Below, piece by piece: positions 1 to 8,584 of a stretch of DNA of 64,000 nucleotides. Positions within the stretch are counted from its first letter, which is position 1, and each line of letters starts with the position of its first letter. Made by a program: the position numbers and the translations under genes. Location: assembly GCF_900099775.1 (NCBI RefSeq), contig NZ_FMTM01000001.1, positions 1,302,001-1,366,000 of the forward strand. Reading direction: 5' to 3'. Source of the stretch: Rhizobium mongolense subsp. loessense. GTDB lineage: Bacteria; Pseudomonadota; Alphaproteobacteria; Rhizobiales; Rhizobiaceae. The notes beneath the pieces were generated by a model. It searched no databases. It worked only from the letters and a program-made list of their open reading frames with translations, and was not told the DNA's origin.

Positions 1-421
1 AATCGCTTACGACGTGATCGTTTCGGCGCGTCATGCAGCGGCAGGCCGCAGGGAAATCACGCTTCGCGAACTTGCGCGCGATACGCTCGCCCTGCCCGAG
101 AAGTCCTTTGGTTTCCGCCAGAGCTTCGATGCACTTATCGAGCGGCAGGGGCTGACGATCGATCCGGTTTTCACGGTAAGTTCGCTGGAAATGCTTAAGG
201 AACTCGTGCTCAGCGACAGCGCAGTGACGCTACTGCCGGCACTTGCTGTTCGCCGCGAGATCGAGGCGGGTCAGCTTGCTGCAATCCCCCTTTCCAGCGA
301 AACCTCCATCCGCACCCATGCCGAGCTCTCGATCGCACCGGACCGGCAGCTCTCCTTCGCGGCCGGCAAGCTCATCGGCTTCATCGAGAATTTCATGCGG
401 ACGAAACTGAAGAGCCGCTGA
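1..421 (+). CDS. LysR-family regulator, C-terminal part (5' end outside window)
   Basis: The frame is open from base 2 and ends with TGA at 419-421, so only the last ~139 codons are visible. The residues resemble the effector-binding domain of LysR-type regulators: a segment like SFGFRQSFDALIERQG, then a stretch around SLEMLKELVLSDSAVTLLP that matches the usual pattern where the domain checks for the co-inducer and the regulator becomes permissive. The helix-turn-helix domain lies upstream of the window. The gene points toward the ABC-transporter genes that follow about 120 bases later on the same strand. It could control them, but LysR proteins more often regulate divergent genes, so this is only inference. 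Confidence 0.8.
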   Translation, partial: IAYDVIVSARHAAAGRREITLRELARDTLALPEKSFGFRQSFDALIERQGLTIDPVFTVSSLEMLKELVLSDSAVTLLPALAVRREIEAGQLAAIPLSSETSIRTHAELSIAPDRQLSFAAGKLIGFIENFMRTKLKSR

Positions 422-544
422 GGCCAGTCGCGCAAGGAGACAGCTTGCATTTTCTCTGTTTTTAGTGTGTAGCTTTTTTCGATACACTGTGAACACAAAA
501 TGTTCGCATCGCTTTCAAACCGCTTTTTCGGGATCCGCAGGATT

Positions 545-2077
545 ATGATCACCAGCCTGTTGCCGGCACGTTTCACATGCCTTGCCCACCGCCTCTTTCT
601 CAGCGCTGCCCTTTCCGTCGTGATGATGGCGAGCGCCGTCATGCCGGCTCAAGCGGGCAAGGCCGTGCTCAATCTCGGCATGAGCGTCGAGCCGACGGGG
701 CTTGATCCGACAATCGCCGCACCGGTCGCGATCGGTCAGGTGACCTGGCAGAATATCTTCGAGGGGCTGGTGTCTATCGATGAGAGCGGCAAGGTCCGAC
801 CGCAGCTTGCCAAGAGCTGGGAAATTTCGCCGGACGGGCTGACCTATACGTTCAAGCTGCAGACCGGCGTCAAGTTCCACGACGGCGAAGCATTCGATTC
901 CGCTACGGCCAAGTTCGCGTTGGAGCGTGCCCGCGGGAAAGATTCGGTCAATCCGCAGAAGCGCTTCTTCGCCTCGATTGCCGCCATCGATACGCCGGAT
1001 TCCGAAACGCTGGTGCTGCACCTCTCGCAGCCGACGGGAAGCCTGCTTTACTGGCTTGGTTGGCCGGCATCGGTCATGGTTGGTCCGAAGTCCGCTGCGA
1101 GCGACAAGACGCACCCGGTCGGAACCGGTCCGTTCAAATTCGTCAACTGGGCGAAGGGCGACAAGGTCGAGCTCGCGAAAAACGAAGCCTATTGGAACAG
1201 CCAAGTATCCGTGAAGCTCGACAAGGTGACCTTTCGCTTCATAGCCGACCCGCAAGCACAGGCTGCCGCACTGAAGGCAGGCGACGTGGACGCCATTCCG
1301 GAATTCGCAGCACCCGAGCTCATGAGCTCGTTCGAAAGTGATCCGCGGCTCGTGACGAAGATCGGCAATACCGAGCTCAAGGTCATTGCAGGCATGAACA
1401 ATTCCAGGAAGCCTTTCGACGACAAGCGAGTGCGCCAGGCCCTGATGATGGCGATCGACCGCCAGACGGTGATCGACGGGGCCTGGTCGGGCCTCGGCAC
1501 GGCGATCGGCAGCCATTATACGCCGAACGATCCGGGTTATCAGGACATGACTGGCGTGTTGCCCTACAATCCCGAAAAGGCGAAGGCACTCCTTGCGGAA
1601 GCCGGCTATCCGAATGGCTTCACCTTCACGATCAAATCGCCGCAGATGGCATATGCGCCACGCAGCGCCCAGGTCATGCAGGCAATGTTTGCCGAAATCG
1701 GCGTGACCATGAACATTGAACCGACCGAATTTCCGGCAAAATGGGTTCAGGATGTGATGAAGGACCGCGCTTACGAAATGACCATCGTGGCGCATGCCGA
1801 GCCGATGGATATCGACATCTATTCCCGCGATCCCTACTACTTCAACTACAAGAACCCGGTCTTCAACGATCTGGTGAAGAAGGTGCAGGAGACGACAGAT
1901 CCCGCCTTGCAGATCAAGATCAACGAAGAGGCGCAGAAAATCCTCGCCGAGGATGTGCCGGCGCTATATCTATTCGTCATGCCCAAGCTCGGCGTGTGGG
2001 ACAAGAATCTGAAGGGCTTGTGGGAAAACGAGCCGATTCCTTCGAATGTTCTGACGGATGTGTCGTGGAAGGAGTGA
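545..2077 (+). CDS. ABC transporter solute-binding protein, family 5 (peptide/nickel/opine type)
   Basis: A 510-residue periplasmic protein with a signal peptide of about 36 residues ending PAQA-G. The mature start (LNLGMSVEPTGLDPTIA) and the segments W.NIFEGL, SWEISPDGLTYTFKL and GTGPFKFVNW are typical of family 5 (DppA/OppA) binding proteins. The ATG at 545 is preferred because AGGA lies just upstream. An in-frame ATG at 500 has no ribosome site and would place 15 residues before the signal peptide. Two permease genes follow after a 246-base gap, so it is probably the binding component of that importer. The substrate (peptide, opine or other) cannot be read from the sequence. Confidence 0.88.
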   Translation: MITSLLPARFTCLAHRLFLSAALSVVMMASAVMPAQAGKAVLNLGMSVEPTGLDPTIAAPVAIGQVTWQNIFEGLVSIDESGKVRPQLAKSWEISPDGLTYTFKLQTGVKFHDGEAFDSATAKFALERARGKDSVNPQKRFFASIAAIDTPDSETLVLHLSQPTGSLLYWLGWPASVMVGPKSAASDKTHPVGTGPFKFVNWAKGDKVELAKNEAYWNSQVSVKLDKVTFRFIADPQAQAAALKAGDVDAIPEFAAPELMSSFESDPRLVTKIGNTELKVIAGMNNSRKPFDDKRVRQALMMAIDRQTVIDGAWSGLGTAIGSHYTPNDPGYQDMTGVLPYNPEKAKALLAEAGYPNGFTFTIKSPQMAYAPRSAQVMQAMFAEIGVTMNIEPTEFPAKWVQDVMKDRAYEMTIVAHAEPMDIDIYSRDPYYFNYKNPVFNDLVKKVQETTDPALQIKINEEAQKILAEDVPALYLFVMPKLGVWDKNLKGLWENEPIPSNVLTDVSWKE

Positions 2078-2142
2078 GGCTGAGTTTTGTGCTGGATATC
2101 TAAAAGGCCGTGAATAGGTGACGCGCAATTCTCTTCTCGCTC

Positions 2143-2165
2143 ATCCCTGTGCTTGTCACAGGGAT
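2143..2165. repeat. Rhizobial-type intergenic palindrome
   Basis: ATCCCTGTG (2143-2151) and CACAGGGAT (2157-2165) form a perfect 9-bp inverted repeat around the loop CTTGT. A second, imperfect palindrome centred on GCGC follows at about 2179-2197. Mosaic palindromic elements of this look are scattered between genes in rhizobial genomes (RIME/RPE-type elements). It lies between the binding-protein and permease genes and could form a stem in the transcript that lowers downstream expression. I see no second copy in this window. Confidence 0.55.
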
Positions 2166-2323
2166 CCAGAACGCCGAAGTCCTTGGGCGCAAAAGACCCG
2201 TTCGATCGAGGCATTCGCGACGCCGACGCGCCGTGGCCGGAATCCTGTACTGATCCGCGGAGCAAGTCGAAGGATAGGAATCAGGAGAACGACAAATGCG
2301 TCGGCTGCAAGTAAGCCACGCCC

Positions 2324-3271
2324 ATGATCGCGCTTCTTGGCCGCCGCCTTGCCGGACTGATCCTGACGCTTGCCGCCGTCTCTTTCCTGATTTTCGCTGT
2401 CATGGACCTTCTGCCGGGCGATCCCGCTTCGATCATGCTCGGAACATCGGCGACGCCGGAGACGTTGACAGCACTTCGCCATGAACTCGGGCTCGATCAG
2501 CCTCTGCTCTTTCGCTACGGTCAATGGGTAGCCGGGGTGTTTTCCGGTGATCTCGGGCACTCTTATACCTATGGGGTGCCGGTTGCGGGGCTGATCCTCG
2601 AGCGGCTGGCGGTGACGATGCCGCTGGCGCTGCTCGCGATCGTCCTTTCCGTCGTCATCGCCGTGCCGCTCGGCACCTTCGCGGCAGCACGGCGGGACGG
2701 CATCGTCGATATCATAGCGACGCTATTTTCACAGGTAAGCATTGCCGTTCCCGCTTTCTGGGTGGCACTGCTGCTGATCATTCTGTTTTCGACAACGCTT
2801 GGCCTCATGCCGGCAGGTGGCTTTCCGGGCTGGGGTGCCGGGCTTTGGCCTGCACTGCAGGCGCTGGTTATGCCCGCCACAGCCTTAGCGCTTCCGCAAG
2901 CCGGCGTGCTGACGCGCGTCACCCGCACAGCGGTACTGGAAACGCTGCATGAGGATTTCACGCGGACGGCGATCGCGAAGGGGCTGTCGGCGCGGGCAGT
3001 CTTATGGCGGCACGTCGTGCCGAATGCGCTGGTGCCGATCCTGACGACCCTTGGACTGCAGTTTACGTTCCTGGTAGCGGGCGCGGTTCTGGTCGAAAAC
3101 GTCTTCAACCTTCCAGGTCTTGGAAGGCTTGCGTTTCAGGCATTGTCGCAACGCGACATCATCGCCATGCAGGACGTCGTACTGTTCTTTGCAGCGCTCG
3201 TCGTCATCATGAATTTCCTCGTCGATATGTCCTATCTCGCGATCGACCCGCGACTGCGAAGGGATGTGTGA
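2324..3271 (+). CDS. ABC transporter permease, DppB/OppB type
   Basis: A 315-residue inner-membrane protein. The N-terminus (GRRLAGLILTLAAVSFLIF, then LLPGDPASIMLG) and the cytoplasmic EAA loop near residues 200-225 (TAIAKGLSARAVLWRHVVPNAL) are typical of the first permease of dipeptide/oligopeptide importers. Five to six hydrophobic segments are visible. A TAA at 2312 blocks any earlier in-frame start, so ATG 2324 is the first possible one although it lacks a good ribosome site. The second permease begins 2 bases after the stop, so the two are translated from one message. Confidence 0.9.
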   Translation: MIALLGRRLAGLILTLAAVSFLIFAVMDLLPGDPASIMLGTSATPETLTALRHELGLDQPLLFRYGQWVAGVFSGDLGHSYTYGVPVAGLILERLAVTMPLALLAIVLSVVIAVPLGTFAAARRDGIVDIIATLFSQVSIAVPAFWVALLLIILFSTTLGLMPAGGFPGWGAGLWPALQALVMPATALALPQAGVLTRVTRTAVLETLHEDFTRTAIAKGLSARAVLWRHVVPNALVPILTTLGLQFTFLVAGAVLVENVFNLPGLGRLAFQALSQRDIIAMQDVVLFFAALVVIMNFLVDMSYLAIDPRLRRDV

Positions 3272-3273
3272 CA

Positions 3274-4125
3274 ATGGCGATCGCTTCCGAAACCCCTATC
3301 AAACGGCTTTCATTTATAATTAGCCGGCAAATAAGGCTTCTCGCCGGATCATCCATCGTCGGATTGCTTGTCGCGGTTGCACTTCTGTCACTCGTCTGGA
3401 CGCCGCTGCCGCCTGCAAAGATGCAGATCATTTACAAACTGCAGCCACCCTTCGCCTTCGGCGTGCTCGGCACCGATCAATTCGGACGCGACGTTCTTTC
3501 GATGCTGATGGCCGGATGCTGGAATTCGCTGTCGATCGCCATCACCGCGGTGGCCATCGGCGGCACAATCGGTTCGGTTATCGGCATTTCGGCCGCAGCG
3601 ACCCGCGGGATTTTCGAAACACTGCTGATGCGCGTCTGCGACGTCATCTTCGCGCTGCCGCCGATCCTCTCGGCGATGATCCTCGGCGCTTTTCTCGGAT
3701 CCGGCAGGTTCACGGCGATCACAGCGATTGCCGTCTTCATGATCCCGGTCTTCGCGCGGGTGACACTTGCTGCTGCCCTCCAGGCCTGGAGCCGCGACTA
3801 TGTGCTGGCGGCGCGCGCGATCGGCAACAGCCGCTTGACCATCTCGGTGCGCCATGTGTTGCCGAACATCATCAACCAGATCATCGTCCATGCCGCAATC
3901 CAGCTTGGGCTGGCGATCCTTACCGAGGCCGGATTAAGTTTCCTTGGCCTCGGCGTGGCGCCGCCGGCGCCGACCTGGGGTCGGATGCTCGCCGATTCCC
4001 AAACCTATCTTGGGCTGGCGCCATGGCTTGCCATCCTGCCCGGGCTTGCGATCGCGCTTGCCGTTCTAGGCTTCAACTTGCTGGGCGATGGACTGCGCGA
4101 CTTCTTCGACCCGCGGCGATCTTGA
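3274..4125 (+). CDS. ABC transporter permease, DppC/OppC type
   Basis: A 283-residue membrane protein, the partner of the upstream DppB-type permease. The motif FGVLGTDQFGRDVLSMLMAG near residue 60 and the EAA loop (DYVLAARAIGNSRLTISVRHVLPN, about 170-195) are typical of DppC. The C-terminus (NLLGDGLRDFFDPR) also fits the family. The frame is open far upstream into the previous gene, but ATG 3274, 2 bases after the preceding stop, gives the normal N-terminus. No ATPase gene follows: the next gene is convergent and abuts at 4126. The nucleotide-binding subunits must be encoded elsewhere. Confidence 0.9.
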   Translation: MAIASETPIKRLSFIISRQIRLLAGSSIVGLLVAVALLSLVWTPLPPAKMQIIYKLQPPFAFGVLGTDQFGRDVLSMLMAGCWNSLSIAITAVAIGGTIGSVIGISAAATRGIFETLLMRVCDVIFALPPILSAMILGAFLGSGRFTAITAIAVFMIPVFARVTLAAALQAWSRDYVLAARAIGNSRLTISVRHVLPNIINQIIVHAAIQLGLAILTEAGLSFLGLGVAPPAPTWGRMLADSQTYLGLAPWLAILPGLAIALAVLGFNLLGDGLRDFFDPRRS

Positions 4126-4974
4126 TCAGACCGGACGGCGGTAACCGGTCGGCTGTTGGTAGAGCTGGCCTATACGTTTGACAGCTGCCTCGAAATTCTC
4201 GCGGGCGACAGTCATCGTGTAGCCATTGGCGTGAATGATCGTTTCCGGGTCCTCCATGATTGCGACATGTCCCTTCCAGAAGACGAGGTCGCCACGGCGA
4301 AGTCCGGAGCGATCAATCCTCTCGCCGAGGCTTGATGCCTGCATGTCCGTGTCGCGCGGTGCGCTTTTGCCGGTCATCAGCATGGCCAGTTGAACGAGAC
4401 CGGAACAATCGATGCCAAGGCCCGAACGGCCACCCCACAAGTAGGGGGCATTCATGAAGCGCGACGCGATCTCGACATAATCGTCATCCTTTCCGGCGGT
4501 GACCGGCTGGACATGCCTTGCAAAAATTGCGGTGCCATCCTCCAGAACGACGTAGTGATTTCCGCGCACCTCTGCCTCACCCGCGACCCTGACGCGGCTG
4601 CCCATGGAAAGCACGGATTCATAGGGCTTTCGCAATTCCGGTTGCGGATAGAGGAACGTGCGCTGCACGGTGACGACATGTGTCGGCTCCGCCTGGGGGG
4701 CCGACAGCATTTTCTCAGGCATATAGCCGACATAACCGTCCGAACGGGCCTTTACCCAACACCAGCCGCCGGCGCGGTCAAAGACCGTTACATCCTCCCC
4801 GAGGAGCAGCTCCGTATCGATGCCGACTGAAGGTTCCGGTTGCGGGCGAAGCGGTGCAACGGGAACGGCGATCCGCGCCGAGGTCCCGGAAACGAAGCGC
4901 AAGGCTTCGACCCTGCCTTCCAGGCTCGCATCGGCAAGATCCGGCCGATAGGCATTCAGGCGGCGGTCGAGCAT
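4126..4974 (-). CDS. NlpC/P60-family cysteine peptidase with SH3-like domains
   Basis: A 282-residue putative cell-wall hydrolase. The N-terminal half contains bacterial SH3-type segments (around LLGEDVTVFDRAGGWCWVKA and DGYVGYMPEKML). The C-terminal third is the NlpC/P60 domain, with the catalytic Cys in GIDCSGLVQ, the His in GHVAIME and a third polar site in IIHANGY. Such enzymes cut peptide stems of peptidoglycan. No signal peptide is evident. ATG 4974 has GGAG at ideal spacing. An in-frame ATG at 4986 would add four residues but lacks spacing for its ribosome site. The MarR-like gene lies just upstream on the same strand. Confidence 0.87.
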   Translation of the reverse strand: MLDRRLNAYRPDLADASLEGRVEALRFVSGTSARIAVPVAPLRPQPEPSVGIDTELLLGEDVTVFDRAGGWCWVKARSDGYVGYMPEKMLSAPQAEPTHVVTVQRTFLYPQPELRKPYESVLSMGSRVRVAGEAEVRGNHYVVLEDGTAIFARHVQPVTAGKDDDYVEIASRFMNAPYLWGGRSGLGIDCSGLVQLAMLMTGKSAPRDTDMQASSLGERIDRSGLRRGDLVFWKGHVAIMEDPETIIHANGYTMTVARENFEAAVKRIGQLYQQPTGYRRPV

Positions 4975-4991
4975 CGTCTTCTCCATTCCAC

Positions 4992-5342
4992 TTAAATCGG
5001 CAGGCGGCGCCCCTGGTCACGCACCAGGTCGCCGAGCTTCTCGAGATAGAGCGCGCCGCCCACGGTGCGCTTGATGATCACGTTCCGCCGGTCGCTTTCG
5101 TCGCGTGCCCGATCGACAAGGCCCATTTCGCCCATGGTATCCAGCGCCCGGGTGATAACCGGTTTCGTCACGTTCAGCGTCGCGGCAAGCCCCCGCACCG
5201 TATGGGGCGGCGGAACCAGATAGATATGCAGCAGGATCGCCATCTGGCGCAACGTCAAATCACGCTCGTCATGGTGAACCTGGCTGAGCGTAACGCCGTG
5301 CCAAAGCCGCAGGGCCTGCGAAGCAGTCAATTCGATCGGCAA
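4992..5342 (-). CDS. MarR-like winged-helix transcriptional regulator
   Basis: A 116-residue protein with a winged-helix DNA-binding domain: LTLRQMAILLHIYL, the recognition part TVRGLAATLNVTKPVITRALDTM, and a wing around RARDESDRRNVIIKRT. This is the MarR pattern, but the dimerising ends are short compared with the usual ~140-150 residues. The start is TTG at 5340-5342, preceded by a strong CCGGAGGA. The NlpC/P60 gene follows within 20 bases, so the two are probably co-transcribed. The ligand and target are unknown. Confidence 0.8.
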   Translation of the reverse strand: MPIELTASQALRLWHGVTLSQVHHDERDLTLRQMAILLHIYLVPPPHTVRGLAATLNVTKPVITRALDTMGEMGLVDRARDESDRRNVIIKRTVGGALYLEKLGDLVRDQGRRLPI

Positions 5343-5457
5343 GGCTCCTCCGGAAAATCATTACGCTGGCGTTCTATTTTCCCGGAGAGAATGCTGGCAG
5401 GCAAGAGGCGGCAGAATCTGCCGCCCCGCAAGGTGAATAAAATTTTAACGATCGCGG

Positions 5458-6843
5458 TCAGCCGCGGCGGATATGGTGGTAAAGCGCGCGGATCGCCTGC
5501 GCCTCGCCGCCGCCTGGCGAATGAGCCCGCTCGGTCGGCGCCCAGCCGTAGATGTCGAAATGCGCCCAGCTCTTCGCGTTGCTGACAAAGCGTTTCAGGA
5601 ACAGCGCCGCCGTGATCGAACCCGCCATGCCGCCCGCCGGAGCGTTGGTGATGTCGGCTATCTTGGCGCGGATATCCTTGTCATAGCCCATATAGAGCGG
5701 GAGCCGCCACAGCGGGTCGTCCGTCTCGAGGCTTGCGTCAGTCAGATCGTGGGCAAGGTTTTCGTCATCCGTGAAAAAGGGCGCCAGATCGGGGCCGAGC
5801 GCAACGCGGGCAGCGCCCGTCAGCGTCGCCATGTCGATCAGGAGATCCGGTGATTCCTCGTCGGCATAAGCCAGCGCATCGGCGAGGATCAGGCGGCCTT
5901 CCGCATCGGTATTGTCGATCTGGACTGTCAGGCCCTTGCGGCTCTTGTAAATGTCTCCCGGGCGGAACGCATTTGCCGAAATCGAATTTTCAACGACGGG
6001 AATGATGACGCGGAGGTCGACCTTCAGCTTCGCGTCCATGATCATCAGCGCAAGCCCCATCACGTTCGCCGCACCGCCCATGTCCTTCTTCATCAAGAGC
6101 ATGGAGGAGGCCGGCTTGATGTCGAGGCCGCCGGTATCGAAGCAGACGCCCTTGCCAACGAGCGTAACCTTGCGGTGACCCTTCTTCCCCCAGCGCAGTT
6201 CCAGAAGCCTTGGCGCGTCAGCGCTGGCGCGGCCGACGGTGTGAACCAATGGGAAGTTCTCCTTCAGCAGATCATCGCCGATGGTGACCGACATTTCCGC
6301 CTTGTAGTGCTCGGCAAGGCCGCGGAAGGCAGCTTCGAGCTGTTCGGGGCCCATGTCATTGGTCGGTGTGTTGATGAGATCGCGAGCGAGGAAGACGCCT
6401 GCGAGCTGGCGCTTAATATCGGTGCCATCGGCATCGCGCGGGATCATCAGCGTCGCGGCTGCCTGCTTGTCGGAACGATAGCGGTCGAAACGGTAGCTGC
6501 CGAGACCGAAACCGAGCGACAGGCGGTTTGCCGTCAGCGGTGCGGTTTCGATATGCCAGTCGCCGGCTGGCAGTGACCGGGCAAGCTTGCCGGTGATATA
6601 GGGCTGCTCCGATGGATTGGCGCCGAGGCCGAAAAGCGCCCCGCCAAGATGGCCGGCGTCAGTCGGGATCAGCAGCAGTGAACCGCTTTCCGCCTTGTAG
6701 CCTGCCTTCTTCGCCCAATCGAGCGCGATCGGATCGATCGTGCCGGTCTCGATATGCGCCGGCGTGACCGCGAAGATCGGCAATGTGGAACCGCCTTTCG
6801 TGTTGAAAGGCGTCGGTCTCTCGATGAACTGATAGGGGGCCAT
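5458..6843 (-). CDS. Leucyl aminopeptidase family protein (M17)
   Basis: A 461-residue cytosolic metallo-aminopeptidase. The C-terminal catalytic domain has the metal- and substrate-binding motif VGKGVCFDTGGLDIKPA, the KKDMGGAA segment and the M17 signature NTDAEGRLILADALAYAD. Together these supply the Lys, Asp and Glu ligands for two divalent metals and the catalytic Arg. It removes N-terminal residues from peptides. It is shorter than PepA (about 500), in line with the second M17 paralogue found in many rhizobia. It precedes the marR-nlpC pair on the same strand by 115 bases. Confidence 0.9.
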   Translation of the reverse strand: MAPYQFIERPTPFNTKGGSTLPIFAVTPAHIETGTIDPIALDWAKKAGYKAESGSLLLIPTDAGHLGGALFGLGANPSEQPYITGKLARSLPAGDWHIETAPLTANRLSLGFGLGSYRFDRYRSDKQAAATLMIPRDADGTDIKRQLAGVFLARDLINTPTNDMGPEQLEAAFRGLAEHYKAEMSVTIGDDLLKENFPLVHTVGRASADAPRLLELRWGKKGHRKVTLVGKGVCFDTGGLDIKPASSMLLMKKDMGGAANVMGLALMIMDAKLKVDLRVIIPVVENSISANAFRPGDIYKSRKGLTVQIDNTDAEGRLILADALAYADEESPDLLIDMATLTGAARVALGPDLAPFFTDDENLAHDLTDASLETDDPLWRLPLYMGYDKDIRAKIADITNAPAGGMAGSITAALFLKRFVSNAKSWAHFDIYGWAPTERAHSPGGGEAQAIRALYHHIRRG

Positions 6844-6877
6844 ATTTATCCTTCGACGATGTCTGGGAATCGTTTTT

Positions 6878-6899
6878 TTAACGGTCCGTTAGGGTTAAC
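6878..6899. promoter_or_regulatory. TTAACGG-rich site upstream of tadD, weak CtrA-like match
   Basis: The interval before tadD holds TTAA (6878-6881), seven bases, then TTAG (6889-6892), and a further GTTAAC at 6894-6899. Bases 6879-6891 also form the palindrome TAACGG-T-CCGTTA. The first part resembles the CtrA consensus TTAA-N7-TTAAC with mismatches in the second half. It shares the TTAACGG core with the stronger site upstream of cpaB. The assignment is tentative. Confidence 0.3.
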
Positions 6900-6986
6900 A
6901 GACTATTGCTGGAGTGAAGATTGCGTCAAACCTTTCCCTGTTCCGCTTAGAGGTCAAACGCCAGTTTCTGAATTCAGGAAAGCGCA

Positions 6987-7811
6987 ATGCCTCTCCCGGC
7001 CATCCATCCATTCAAGAACCGTATTCTCCAGTGCGTCACGGCAGCGCTGGTTGTCACCGCGCTCGCAGGTTGCTCGACGACCAAGGACAAGATGACGACG
7101 GGTTCGGTGCCGAAGCTGACAAAGCCAGTCGAGGCCATGGATGCGAACGAGCTCCACGCAATGACGGAACGGGTCGGGCAGGCCTACGAGAAAAACCCCC
7201 GCGATCCGGTAAACGGCGTCAACTATGCCAACCTGCTGCGCATGGCCGGGCGCGACGCGCAGGCGCTTGCCGTCATGCAGCAGGTTGCGATTTCCAATCC
7301 TAAAGACCGCAATGTCCTTGCTGCCTACGGCAAGGCCCAGGCGGCGGCAGGACAGTTCCAGCAAGCGCTCGACACGATAGGCCGGGCGCAAACCCCCGAC
7401 CGGCCTGACTGGAGGCTCATTTCTGCCCAGGGCGCGATTCTCGATCAGATGGGCAAGCCCAGCGATGCGCGAGCGCGTTATCGCGATGCGCTGGACATCA
7501 TGCCGAACGAGCCTTCCGTGCTTTCAAATCTCGGCATGTCCTACGTGCTGACAGGCGATCTCAGGACCGCCGAAACCTATCTCAAGCAGGCGGCGAGCCA
7601 GCCGGGCGCCGATAGCCGTGTCAGGCAGAACCTCGCCCTTGCAGTCGGCCTGCAGGGACGTTTTCCGGAGGCCGAAGAGATCGCCCGCCGCGAGCTCGCG
7701 CCGCAGCAGGCAGACGCCAACGTCGCCTATTTGCGTTCGATGCTTTCCCAGCAGAATTCATGGCAGAAGCTCGCGGCAAAGGACAGCGCCCCGGCAAGCA
7801 ACACCAACTGA
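6987..7811 (+). CDS. tadD: Flp pilus assembly TPR lipoprotein TadD
   Basis: A 274-residue lipoprotein. The signal peptide ends in the lipobox LAGC with Cys29, followed by STTKDKMTTGSVP. The rest is made of tetratricopeptide repeats (for example NYANLLRMAGRDAQALAVMQQ, RYRDALDIMPNEPSVLSNLG, AETYLKQAASQPGADSRVRQNLA). TadD proteins help the CpaC/RcpA secretin of the type IVb (Flp) pilus to assemble in the outer membrane. AGGAAAG lies just before the ATG. The rest of the pilus genes begin after one unrelated gene, on the opposite strand. Confidence 0.88.
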   Translation: MPLPAIHPFKNRILQCVTAALVVTALAGCSTTKDKMTTGSVPKLTKPVEAMDANELHAMTERVGQAYEKNPRDPVNGVNYANLLRMAGRDAQALAVMQQVAISNPKDRNVLAAYGKAQAAAGQFQQALDTIGRAQTPDRPDWRLISAQGAILDQMGKPSDARARYRDALDIMPNEPSVLSNLGMSYVLTGDLRTAETYLKQAASQPGADSRVRQNLALAVGLQGRFPEAEEIARRELAPQQADANVAYLRSMLSQQNSWQKLAAKDSAPASNTN

Positions 7812-7818
7812 TCTCCGG

Positions 7819-8451
7819 CTACCGAAGCATCGCGCCGGAGAAGATCAAGCGCAAACCCAGCCCGCCCATGACAAGCCCAGCAGCGCGGTCGATCCAGTGC
7901 TTGGCGGCCAAATAGACCTGGCGGGGACGGCGGGCGGAAAAAGCCAGCGCCACGATCGCATACCATCCGGCCTCGATCGCGAAGATTCCGATCGGCAGGC
8001 CGATCATGACACCTGCAGGTACGGTTTTCGGCAGAAACGCTGCGAATATGCTCGCATAGACGATGATGGTCTTCGGATTGCTGAGCTGTGTCAAAAGCGC
8101 CATCGAGAAACTGCGGCCGAGCGCCACCCTGCCCTCAACCGCACCGGATACATCGAGAGGCGCCTTCGCGCCCTGCCAGATGCGAAATGCGATATAGACG
8201 AGATAGGCACCGCCTGCAAACTTCAGCACCAGGTAAAGCCACGCGAATTGCATCAGCAAAGCCGTCAGGCCTGCGAGCGCAAGAATGCCGAACATGACGC
8301 CACCAACACCCATCCCGAGCGCCGCTGCCAGGCCATCAAGGCGCGAGCGGGAAATGGCGATGCGGGAAACGACGACGAAACTCGGGCCGGGGCTCATCGC
8401 GCCGACCATCAGTGCTGCAAAAATGTTCGTGAGGATGGCTGCGGAAGACAT
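7819..8451 (-). CDS. LysE/RhtB-family amino-acid exporter
   Basis: A 210-residue membrane protein with about six hydrophobic segments. The N-terminal motif MVGAMSPGPSFVVVSRIAISRSRLDGLAAALGMGVG carries the conserved SPGP of the LysE/RhtB translocators, which export amino acids such as lysine, threonine or homoserine lactone derivatives. The substrate cannot be predicted. AGGAG lies about 9 bases before the ATG. It converges with tadD, leaving only 7 bases, and seems to be a passenger inside the pilus locus. Confidence 0.88.
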   Translation of the reverse strand: MSSAAILTNIFAALMVGAMSPGPSFVVVSRIAISRSRLDGLAAALGMGVGGVMFGILALAGLTALLMQFAWLYLVLKFAGGAYLVYIAFRIWQGAKAPLDVSGAVEGRVALGRSFSMALLTQLSNPKTIIVYASIFAAFLPKTVPAGVMIGLPIGIFAIEAGWYAIVALAFSARRPRQVYLAAKHWIDRAAGLVMGGLGLRLIFSGAMLR

Positions 8452-8584
8452 AAAGGCTCGCTCCTGATTTCGAAAGACGCCAGGCGAGCGTCGGTCACAT
8501 CAGCGCTTCCCGATGGTCTTCGATCTCATTCGCCAGTCACGCGGAACTACGGCTAGCTGGTTTCCGCCTCGCCTGCAAGCGGCA

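Noticed and set aside
515..1795. A 426-codon open frame on the minus strand
   Set aside because: It is antisense to the family-5 binding-protein gene and has no recognisable domain.
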